Shown here: piece after piece, positions 24,174-34,668 of the stretch
How positions within the stretch are numbered: position 1 is the first letter of the stretch
How the letters are laid out: each line of letters starts with the position of its first letter
The notes under the pieces: model-generated
Told to the model about the DNA's origin: nothing
What the model saw: only the letters and a program-made list of their open reading frames with translations
The model's database searches: none
From: Diploscapter coronatus
Taxonomy: Eukaryota > Nematoda > Chromadorea > Rhabditida > Rhabditidae
Length of the DNA stretch: 64,000 nucleotides
Direction of reading: 5' to 3'
NCBI GenBank assembly: GCA_964036155.1
Contig: OZ038422.1
Span: 32,945,201 to 33,009,200 of the forward strand
Position numbers and translations under genes: made by a program

Positions 24174-24737
24174 CGATATAAACAGCGATTATATCGAATA
24201 ATGAAAGTGATAGCGAGTATCAAGTGAATGTAGAGATATCTAGATAGGGATATTTAAAATCCACCTCGTTCCGAAGGTGAAAGTGCCTAATCAATGACAG
24301 GAATGACTATATCAGAAAGAAAATAGGGCAAGCAAAACGAAGCTAAGCGCACTACTAATCGGGATTTTCAAGCTTTTAATGAATGACACCTTTACACTAT
24401 CCATGCTAAAAATAACTCTCATTATTTTTTTTAAAAGGAAAATTTTGTTCCAATGCTTTGAAAAGTGTCAAATGTATGCAAACGAACATACTCATATTAA
24501 TAAAAACAATAACTTTTTCATGAAAAATTCTTTTATTATTTTTGGATAAGTTTGACTATTTTGCTAAATGTGTGACTCATTTTGACGACAAAACGCATAC
24601 ATCATAACCGATACAATCAGTGATAATTCAATCATAAGTATCACAATTTAGGTAGCACGGCTGAAATTTCCCATCATAAGTCAACAATGAAAGAACAACT
24701 CAGGGTTTCGGAAACTTATGATAGGCAATTTCAATTC
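24174..24737. other. Intergenic, no gene seen
   Basis: AT-rich gap between the end of ANKRD13C (-) and the start of the astacin-like gene (-); it should hold the latter's promoter. No repeat or RNA gene recognised. Confidence 0.5.
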
Positions 24738-27700
24738 TTATAGCTCTGGAAACCGGGTGGGATCTTCTCGGTACGACGTTGGAACCGTGAATAGTTTGTC
24801 TGACAGGTTATTTACAAACTCCATTTTCTGGAACGTGATTTTTGCAGAGATCGTGGCAAGTAGAGGTATTTCTGAGAGAAAAAAACGAATATTTTTCAGA
24901 AAACGCTAAATTTATTTGAAAAAATTACCTAATCTAACCGGAAAGCCAGGAGGTAGTCTTGATTCGCAGAATCTTCTCATCTTTTGGATGTGCTTGAACG
25001 GAGCTACAATCTCAAGAATGTCCAGTAAAACTTCGACTGACAACGGGAAATCTTCGCTCTGCAATTATTCCCCTAGGAATGCCGAGAAATTGAAAATACC
25101 ATCCCAACGACCGCCTTGAACATCTTCTCGTTCGTCTTGATGACTTGGGGTCGACCCAAGGGCGGTGGCAGACTGGGCGGAGAGTCACGGTACTCTTCCC
25201 ACGTTGTGGGCATCCTTCCTGGGGGGTTCAGGGACTTGCGATGTTGCAGGCCCTCAAATCGCCGCACTTGCATTAATTTTCACTCCGAATAAATTCAGTG
25301 TCCGTATTCGTAAACGCACATCGGGAGGTTTCCGGTTACTTCTTACTGTAAAAAAAAGCGACCGGGAACCTCCCAATGCGCGTTTATGGACACGGACACA
25401 GGTATTTGGAAATCTTGCTATCTCGCGCTATTTGGTGAAATAATGCATGATTAAAAGACGGTTAAAAATGCTTTCCCTGGACGTTATATCTTCTAGTTGT
25501 GAGGTTGCAAGATTTACGAACTACCAGTGAAACTCCGTACCTTGTATTCTTCATCGCTGACGGCCGAACCCGTAGTCAGGCTCTTGATCAGTGTCTTGTT
25601 CTTATGGACGTCTTCCGGAGACAAGTGTTCCCTTCTTTTCCGCGTGACAAGTTTCAACCCGTCGACAACATAGAAATTCACCGCGTAGTCGCCTATTTGC
25701 TCCTGAAATAGGTTGTTTCGACTGAATTAAATCATAACACATGTAAATAACCGAAAATTCGCCTATCTAGCAATAGGTATAGGTATAGCTTGAAAACCAC
25801 CCTTTCATATAAAGAAATCTATTTAGAAGTCTAACATGTGTTAGTGAAAATAATATCATAAGGCTCTAACTAGGTTTGCAACATTTTTGGACACAACTTC
25901 AAACCTTATCATAATTCAAAATGAATGGTCTGCGCTTTGACTGAATTTGTATGAATTCTGTTAATGGTGCATAAAATTATGATTAATAGCCTCAATTTGA
26001 ATCTCATCAAGTTACAACCCATTGAAGGTTATATCAAAATGGAGCTCTCCAGGAGATTCCGAACATTTGAACTGATTCGAAATTAGGATTGGAATATTTT
26101 TAAATTACTAACCTCTTTGACATGCTTGAATAACCATCCAGCGTAGGCCTGTTCGAAAGTGATCGGTTTTGTCGACATTGACGCGGAGACGTTGTCTGAA
26201 GACATTAAGACGTCGACCTCTTCGTCTAATTCCGCTACTGATTCCTCGTTCCGGGCTCGTTGATAGACCTAAATTTGTTTCCTAAATAAATTACCAAAAA
26301 TTATGCACCAATCTTGAGAAAAAAACCGAATCAACTCACATAATCCAAGATTTTGGAATTTTTAAGGGCCAAGCTCAGGTTAAATTCAATGTCTTGTTTA
26401 CCCATTTAGATTTTAAATATTCATAGAAATAGTATTACCTTCATCTTATTATCCAAGACGTACAATCGGTTCTCTTCTTTCGCCAGAGCGTCGAATAGGA
26501 ATGAAATATCGCCCCGTTTCATTGACAGTTCGTTTATCGTCGCTATCGAGGTATCCATCCGAATTTTCGTGCCTTTCTTGTAGATTTGACAGATGTCGGA
26601 AGGGAGCATTCTTGATAGTAGTGGGACTAAAATACTCATTATCAACCTTTTCTTGGAATTTATTGATCCCAACTCCAACTATCCTATAAATTTACAAATT
26701 CCTAGCCTCTTAGAATAATTTCATATTCGATTTGTGAAATCTGTACTTTTTTGAGTGTGAAATAGTTTAATTTTGTTTCTTTTCAATTTTTATTTCTAGA
26801 CTCACTCCAACTTTGAAAGTCCCATTTGAACTCCAAGTAAAAGTCCCCGATCTGGTTGAGCATTTTGATGAGACCAGGTCGTTTGGCGGCCAGATTCGCC
26901 CTTGCTTGCGATTTCAGTTTCCTCAGCATTTCCGTTACTGAAATTGATTTTCTAAGAGGTTTAGCAATTTACTCGAATTAGTGAGTCATTTTCGAGTTTT
27001 ACACAGGGAAAAAGTAAAATTTAAAATTTCCGGTGAGGTCACTAATGAGTCAGGAAAGAAAGAAGGTCGAAATTTGCAAGGTTCTTAAATTGTTTTACTA
27101 GAAAAGTTAGAGCATTGCAATACTTGACAAATCTAGAAGCGTAAATATTTTGCAAAACTTTTAAAAACTTGATTGAAATTTGCAGAAGCTCCTAAAACTT
27201 GCTATAAAGTCTAATATTCTTGCAAGAAATTTGTTTTTAATTTTGCGTCAAATACTCTAAAAAAGCTATAAAATAAAAATAAAAAAAAAAAACTCACTAA
27301 TTTGACGATCCCCATAACTAACGGCTTCAGACAGACAATTCCACCCATTGCAATTCTTAATTTTCACAGGAGCATTGTGGGACAGCAGAAGGGCAGTGGC
27401 TTCTTAAATGCATTTATTTTAAAATATTTGAATTTATATTTATTTTACATATCATTCTAAAATATATTTTTATTCCTGTATTTTATTTACCTCTATGCCC
27501 CAACATTGTCGAAATGTGTAATGCCGTATTGCCATGATGGTCTTGTTCGTACAAGTTGCGACCTTAAAATCAATAAATACATCATAGCACATAATCGTAT
27601 TAGATTTGCACTTATAAATATTTGATCTTTAGCCATATGACTATTTTAATATAATAAATAGAATAGACATTTTTATTCAATATAAATTTCGATGTGTTAA

Positions 27701-27966
27701 TCTCATCACTAGTTATTTTCCGAAATCGTTAATTTCGAAACCCTTTCCAGAAATCACAATATTGCATAATTGGCAATCATTTTTTCTGTGCTTTTCCTAT
27801 CATCATAATTAATCAATCGCATCAAATTAACGATGGGGCAGCAAGTTTTGCAATAATCGAGGAAAGAGTGGGAATGTGACTAACCCGCTTTGATATGATA
27901 CAGCAGGGATTGAGTGTCGTTGAAGAATGCAGCCTTGTGCAGAGGGTACTTGTCGTATTCGTTCAT
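24738..27966 (-). CDS. ANKRD13C: ANKRD13C-like ankyrin-repeat protein (GPCR chaperone domain)
   Basis: Ten exons (27885-27966, 27491-27562, 27298-27402, 26806-26937, 26439-26626, 26113-26268, 25541-25702, 25100-25252, 24929-25058, 24738-24871) total 1314 nt, 437 residues. Two or three ankyrin repeats open the protein (KYPLHKAAFFND, HGNTALHISTMLGH, GWNCLSEAVSYGDRQI). The ANKRD13 family domain follows: KRPGLIKMLNQIGDFYLEFK, PLLSRMLPSDICQIYKKG, DEEVDVLMSSD, TKPITFEQAYAGWLFK, TTWEEY, LLDILEIVAPFKH, LPPGFPV and the end YREDPTRFPEL. Order and length fit the C member, an ER-associated cytosolic protein that affects GPCR biogenesis. The first codon of exon 8 is uncertain (25252 or a few codons upstream). 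The ATG follows AATTAG directly (trans-splice site likely). A hairpin element (25298-25399) sits in intron 7. Confidence 0.9.
25298..25399. repeat. Hairpin (foldback) element in ANKRD13C intron 7
   Basis: Arms of about 40 nt: GTGTCCGTATTCGTAAACGC...ATCGGGAGGTTTCCGGT and the inverse ACCGGGAACCTCCCAATGCG...TGGACACGGACAC, with a loop of about 25 nt containing an A-run. Confidence 0.75.
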
Positions 27967-29837
27967 CTAATTTAGATTTTATACCCTGAAATTAAAATAA
28001 TACGGATTTTGAGTATAATTAGTTGTAAAATACGCGAGTTTTCATCTACACGATAGAGCACATATGAAAGTACAATTAATAGAATAACAATATATGCAAG
28101 GTAATGAATTTAAAAAGTGCACTTCCTTGAAATAGATGCTTTTCATAAGCGAAAATTACCTGAGAGAAAGAAACTCTATGTCAAAGGGCAAAATCGCTGA
28201 AATATGATCGTTTGTACGAAATATGAGAGCGGAAAAATCAATTTGAAAGTTGGACTTGAAAGTGTCAAAATGAAGTTTTTTCCAAGAGAATTAAAATTGC
28301 AGGAGATTGCTGAAAAACTGGTCGAAATTATAGCCGAAATCAATAATTTCCTCTTGTGGTGAGAAGGCAAAATGTGGGAGTGGGCAGTTTTTGAAAGAAG
28401 TAAAGGAGCGTCTAATAACTCATACAAAGTTATATACTGTCTTCTATAGCAATTATAGCATTACAAGGGTAAATTATATCGGTACAATGAATTCGAAGTA
28501 TCTTAATGAGGTAGGTACACGAGAAATTATGGTATTAGTAGAGTGTACCCAAGAAGAAAAATCGCATGTCTTTTAGTTTTATACGTTTAATTGCCAAAAT
28601 CCATTTCCTAAAATCAAAATAGTCAATAAGAAATAAATATGAAGTGTCGGATAAAATTGCTATAACGAGAATGACTATTTAAAAAACAAATCTCCTTAAA
28701 GTTAATCTAATTTTCCAAATATAACCTCTAAAAATGAATAAAATGCGTCTCCTAAATTGAAAACGATATGATTTCTGAATTCTTGTTAAATCTAAAAAAA
28801 AGAAATCTAAAAGAGAATTCGAAGTGCAAAACGAGGCATTGAATTGACGAGTCGGAAGAGAAAAGAAATGCCTTTGGCGCTGCATCATCAGCGACGCAAA
28901 TAGAACGGGAAACGGAGAGAGCACAGAGAGAAAGATCGTTGAGAAAATAGTACTGAATATAAAGAGACAAATGAAAGAAATAGCATGAATAAGTGATAGA
29001 GTAGAGAAAAAAGAAATTGAAGAAATAGCGCTAAACTTGAAAAAAGGTGAGAAAGAGAAAAAGACAATACGATGTCAAGAGTGTCAAAAGAAGTTTCGGA
29101 CTGGTCCAGAGAAGAAAAAGATAAAAGGAAGTTCACAGAGACTCGAGAGAATCAGAAACTAGAAATACGCGGAGATTATGAGGAAAAAGATAAGTGAAAT
29201 TAGAAAATTGGAAATAGCATTAGAAAAGAAAATTTAAGAAAAAGTTAAGTAGCTCTTAGGAGTGATGCAAGAACGCGAGAGTTCATCATTATGAAATCCA
29301 AATTGGGCACTTGGACAATCAAAATTTTAGGTTTGTGATATATGATGAAGAGAATGGAGCATAACACAGAAATAATAAGGCACACTATATTTGAGAAAAA
29401 TTGTCTTATCAGACCTTTGATCTAAGAATGCGATTTTTTTTCTATGTCAGAGTCGCCTTGACCCTCGTTGTCTAGATCTCGCAAAATATCGACTATCTTT
29501 CATCTTTCAATGCGTATTTTTCCACGTTCACTTACTTACTTCGTAGTATTTAAATTTAAATTAATCCCAATCCATTTTAATTTTAGAGCATGCCATAAAA
29601 TCCTAACTTCCATAGAATAGCTTTCTGATTCTCAATTTTTATTTGAGCTTTTCAAGTTCTAAATAGCAGAAGACATGCTGTCTTTTATATTTGCAATTTA
29701 TATGCAGTCTCATGAACATATCCAAAACACTTCGTCTTCTAGATGTCCGAAACCTTCAAAATAAGCCATACATGTGCCCAGAGCACGCTCTTAGCCAGAA
29801 TGTACTCATACATACACTCGTAACATCTCTATTTTAG
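27967..29837. other. Divergent intergenic region; purine-rich stretch
   Basis: Lies between the 5' ends of ANKRD13C (-) and the RHM-like gene (+). From about 28780 to 29290 the plus strand is strongly purine-rich (many GAGAAAG runs). No coding or RNA feature recognised. Confidence 0.45.
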
Positions 29838-32800
29838 ATGGCTAAATCCCTTCAAACCCCGCATGTACCCAAAAACGTGCTCATCACGGGCGGATGTGGC
29901 TTCATTGGGTCGAACTTCGTCAATTTCATCCATGCCGCATGGCCGCAAGCAAATTTCGTCAACGTCGATAAACTCATTCTCGACTCGGACTTGCATAATA
30001 TCAACGAGGAGGTAAGAAGAAGGAAAATACATATACGAAGAGAGTCAGGAAAAATTCTGAAGTAAGAATAACCTCGAGGGAACCTAGAATTTCTATATTT
30101 TATAGGAAAAAGGCGATAAGAATGTGAACGTATACCTAAAAATAAGACATTTTTTGAAGTATGAATAATCTAGAAAAAAATAGCATCTTTCATTCCGCCG
30201 AAGAATTACAATGATGAGGCAAGCAAAAAATCCATGTATGAAAAAGTAAGAAGTAAGGAAAATAGGTTTGAAGTAGCAGTTACCAAAAATGCTAATATCA
30301 CACGAAAAACTTGCTGGAAGACAGTAGAAGAAAGGGTTACTTATTCCGTGTAAACAAGCCTATTGTCCGATAAAAAGGGATTATCCCAGAAGAAATTCGA
30401 AAAGTTCATGGATGAAATCCCTTATTTTAGTCGATTTTGAAAATCGAACTCATGAAAACATGCTAAAACTAGATATAAAAAGTTATGTCTAGAAGAAGTG
30501 AGAAAAGCTGTGATTTTGAGATTAGGAAATAAGAGCTGAGTCGATAATAAGCCCATATTTAGCCCCGTGCTTGGGATTCTGAAAATACGACTGCATAATT
30601 ATCACAAAGTCTTCAAATATCTAGACTTTATAAGTGAGAGTCGATATTTTCGGCATGGAAAGGGAATTTGATGGCAAATATTGAGGTTATATCAAGGTTA
30701 CGACATACAAAAAGCGATCGTGATATTGATCATAGGGTCTAGATTTGGAAAAAATAAAAAAGGTTATTTCGTGAATCTATATATTTTAATAGGCTGATTT
30801 GGCAAATATTTTCACATCTAGACACAACCTTTTGATTGAGTATCAAAAATTGTCGAGGGCACTTGAAGCCAACTGACTCGAATGATTCAAAGTGTGGATT
30901 CTTTACACATTCGAACGTTTTTATAACTCTTTAAAATGCCGTTTATTTACATATTGACAGTTTTAGGTACACAACTCGGAGAGATTCACGCAGGTTTTAG
31001 CAGATATTAGAAATCAGGCCGCTATTGGAAAGGTTCTAAAGGACTATCAGGTAACCAATTGACTAAATATCATCTATCAAGTTCATGACACAAGCCATTG
31101 AACATCAAACAAACGTGGTTCAATGTTTTAATGATCCTAGCTTCATCTATCATTAGATAAACAAGAGCTCAGAAAACCTTTAGATATCGACTTAGTTTAT
31201 CACCAGATAGATTGAAGTTAACGATAAGAAAGTCTATCAAATCAAACTATGAAACGATCTTTTGTATTCCACAGCCACTTTTGAGGAAAGAGTAGAGGAG
31301 GGAGATAGGGGAAAAGAAGAAAAAAACTGGGTGTAGAATACAAGAGGCCCGACAAAACATGTCCTAGAAGATCCAATCTCCAAAAGAAAGTTCTAGAACT
31401 CCCAGAATTTTCATTTTTAGATCGATACAGTGATCCACCTGGCAGCCGACTGCACTTCCACTCGATGCTATGGCGAGACGCGAGAAGCGTTCGAGAACAA
31501 CGTCGCTTCGTTCATCTATTTCCTGGATGCTGTCAAAGAATACGGCAAGATCATGAAATTCGTGCACATCAGCACGGACGAGGTGAGGGGGTTCATCGTC
31601 TTGGATTTGGGCTTATATACAATTATTAATTTTCTAAGGTCTACGGAGACTCTGAGCTCACAGACGACGAGAAACCAAAGCTCGAAAATGATGCGATTTT
31701 GAAGCCGGGTAATCCGTACGCTGCTACCAAGGTAATTTCATATTCATACTACTCGGAAAATGACGGCATATTGAACTAGATAGCCGGAGAGGCCTACTGT
31801 CACGCGTACCGTGTCCAGTACGGGCTTCCAATCGTGATCGTGCGAATCAACAACGTCTACGGTCCGAATCAGTGGGACGTCAAAGTCGTCCCTCGGTTCA
31901 TTCAAATCGCAAGAGCTCAGGGCGAGTTCACGATACAAGGCAGTGGGAAACAGCTTCGGTAATTCTTTCTGAACCCCAGAAAGCCACGATGAGAATTTCC
32001 TAGATCCTGGCTATTCGTTGATGACGCCAGTGCTGGTCTTCAAGCGGTAGCAGAGCGAGGAAGGGTCGGTGAAATCTACAACCTGGGAACGTACTTTGAG
32101 AAGAATGGTGCGCGCTTTATTTCATTTTAAAGACAATGAAGAAATTGAAGTTCACGATTTGGCGGTGTGCATCCAAGCTGAAGTCGATAGACAACTCGGA
32201 AGACCGATCAGTGAAGCCAGATTCAAGTCGATTCCCGACAGACCCTACAATGACATGAGATACCTGATCGGGATTGAGAAAGCAAACGTGGAGTTGGGAT
32301 GGAAGCCGAACATACCTTTTGAGGAAGGTGGACATATAAATTTACAATTCTGAATGCTCAATGCCCGCATTCACGAAACTCCTGAAACCTCTGAGACTTT
32401 CCTATAGGAAGCAATTCGGGACTTCCCAGCGGGAAGGAGGCTCCTGCAAGAAGGATTCCGGGAGTTTCGTGGATTCGGGTCCAGGATAATTCAACTTAAA
32501 CTTCCAGTGAATTTAAATAATCTTATCTTAGCTCCAAATTGAAGTTAATTATTCAGGCATGAGAAGAACGATAGCTTCTGAACTTCAACAGAGAACAAGC
32601 ATCAAAATGCGAGTTGGAATCTACGGAGGGAAAGGCTATGTTGGTGGCGAATTAGTAAAAGAGTTGGAGCGACGAAAAATCCCCTACGTCCTAGCGGAAA
32701 AGAAAGTCGGCTTCGATTCGGATCAAGAGGTAAAAAATTCGTTAAAAACGAACATCTTGGCTCAAACACATGTCTTCTTTCTTTCTGTGGCACTGATGAA

Positions 32801-34222
32801 TGAGTAATAAGCAGAAAATATTCATGAGCATGATGGCAGAGTCAAAGCACTGAAGAGAACATAAGATACGAAATATAAAAATATGTTTACTAAGTTCATA
32901 AATTAAAATAGATGAAAAAATAAAAACAGGTCGAAGAAGAACTTTCCATCCTTGGTGTGACCCATGTGGTCTGCGTTACTGGACGAACCAGCGGTGGTGG
33001 AATCAATACCATCGAATACTTAGAGGGTGGTCCGGATAAAACCCACATCAACATCAGAGATAACCTTTATAGGTAGGAAATTCTAGGACTCAGATCTAGG
33101 GAGCGCACTTTCGTCAGACGAAAAGAAACTATAAGGGGTAGGTCGCAAAAGCCAAATCAAGGCTATATAGCCAGGTCACAAGTAATTTTTGGCTAATGAT
33201 ATAAGTTAGGGGTAGAAATTTGTTCAGAAAATATACTAGGGGTAGGTTGGCAAAGGGTTTCTGACGATCGTCCTCTCTATAGGACTGCCGGGGCTTTAAT
33301 CTCGAAGTCGTTTAGCGCTATGCTACTAGCACACTTGTCCAGAAAATATGGGCTTCATTACACCTATATCGGCACTGGATACGTCTTCTCTTACGATAAA
33401 GAGCATCCGGTTGGTAGTGGTAAAGGGTTCAAGGAAGAAGGTAAGAACTCTAAATTATTTTTAATAAAACAGAAAAGTTTAGATACTCCCACCTTCTTTG
33501 GGTCGTCGTATTCGGTGGTGAAAGGGTTCACTGATAGACAGGTAAGAGTTGAGTATATTTCGAAAATCTCAGAATTGAAAAAATTTCGATGTCCTATTTC
33601 AACGAGAAAGGATGGGAGTCGATTAATGCACGGATAACTTTGCCGTTGAGCTTCGACACGGTTCAGCCCAGGAACTTACTAACGAAAATTGTCAACTACA
33701 AGTAAGAAAGCTAAGATATCCCTGAAAACAGCAAAAATTCTGAAATTGGAAGATAATAAAAAGCTGAAAACTGAGAAAAGAACAAAAATTAAGAGAACTT
33801 TTCGACGTGCCAGTATCGATAACAGTCCTGCCCGATTGCCTGATGGCATTGGTCAGCCTGATGGAAAAGCGGTACGGAGGCACATTGAACTTGGTCAACC
33901 CTGAACCAATCAGCTTATACGAGATCGTCAAGCTTTATAAGGAGGTAAAGAGTTGAAAAATTCGTACAAGCATTTTCCTCCCAGATTTTGGGGGAAAATA
34001 TTCCCAATCAAAATTATCATTCTGATTTTTTTGATTTTTTAGATAGTCGACCCATCGCTAGATCCAAAGCCGATCGATATTTCTTCCGAAAGAGGCCAAC
34101 AGTTATTGAATACGAAAGGAAATTGCGCTTTGGACACAACTAGACTCGAATCATTAATGAAGATTCCAACTGCCAAGGAAAGCATTCTGAAATACTTCGA
34201 GTCCATCAAATCTTCTAAATAG
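29838..34222 (+). CDS. rml-2: Bifunctional NDP-glucose 4,6-dehydratase / epimerase-reductase (RHM/RML-2-like)
   Basis: Fourteen exons total 1968 nt, 655 residues. Domain 1 (about 1-325) is an RmlB-type NDP-glucose 4,6-dehydratase: ITGGCGFIGSNFV (NAD site), STDEVYG, PYAATK (YxxxK), RINNVYGPNQW and a GWKP end. Domain 2 (about 340-655) matches the epimerase/reductase half of plant RHM enzymes: GIYGGKGYVGG, GVTHVVCVTGRTSGGGINT, HPVGSGKGFKEEDTPTFFGS, SYSVVK (YxxxK), ITLPLS, TVLPDCLMALVSLMEKR and NLVNPEPISLYEI. Such fusions turn nucleotide-glucose into nucleotide-rhamnose in the cytosol; in nematodes rhamnose is used in the cuticle surface and ascarosides. Exons: 29838-30011, 30967-31050, 31421-31582, 31639-31731, 31780-31958, 32004-32107, 32133-32327, 32557-32729, 32930-33072, 33283-33440, 33483-33541, 33589-33701, 33794-33944, 34043-34222. 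The intron before 32133 is 25 nt; the acceptor before 33589 is TTTCG rather than TTTCAG. The start follows TTTTAG; AATAAA lies near 34237. The symbol is by analogy with C. elegans. Confidence 0.88.
31252..31350. repeat. TIR element C, copy 3 (RHM intron 2)
   Basis: ATCTTTTGTATTCCACAGCC at the left and, inverted, GGCCTCTTGTATTCTACACC at the right; purine-rich interior as in copy 2. Confidence 0.7.
32362..32481. repeat. Inverted-repeat element in RHM intron 7
   Basis: Left CCCGCATTCACGAAACTCCT; right end inverted reads ACCCGAATCCACGAAACTCC. A second inner inverted pair (TTCCTATAGGAAGC, GGGACTTCCCAGC) suggests a compact hairpin. GC-richer than the flanks. Confidence 0.65.
33107..33278. repeat. 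Repeat G, copy 2, abutting RHM exon 10 acceptor
   Basis: Blocks CGTCAGACG, AGGGGTAGGTCGC, AGGGGTAGGTTGG and CTGACGATCGTCC match the arrangement at 8805-8873. The repeat ends 2-5 nt before the CTATAG acceptor used for the exon at 33283. Confidence 0.6.
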
Positions 34223-34668
34223 ACTATCCATGCATTGAATAAACCCATTTTTCACGTAAGAATCAAATTTATTTTCTTCTAAAATGCTGTATCTTGACTT
34301 ACAAACATTTCAAAGAAATGACATAGAAAAGAAAGAGTTGATGCAAGAACTTTTAGGTGAAAATGAGCAAGGAAAAGCTGCATGATGAGGTAGTGAATTA
34401 TTGAGATCGAAAATAATGTTCAAGTTGAGAACATATCAGCATCTTTACCTACTTCTCTAACTCCCTATTTTTCTAGGTTACCAAAGAATGACAATAGAAA
34501 TACGGAAAAATACGGCAATTTGAAAAAAAAACTTACATCGTTACGTTAAGTTGCATATGAAAAGTATAGGGAACGGTAGATCAGAGATTTTTCCTTTCAT
34601 ATTAATTCGTAGGTAGCGATGCAGCGAATGTAACTATTTTTCAGGTTGCCTAGAATTACTAAGATGCT

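Noticed and set aside
28780..29290. Purine-rich tract as a coding region (KE/RE-rich protein)
   Set aside because: Frames are repeatedly stopped and no splice pattern joins them; it is a strand-asymmetric low-complexity stretch.
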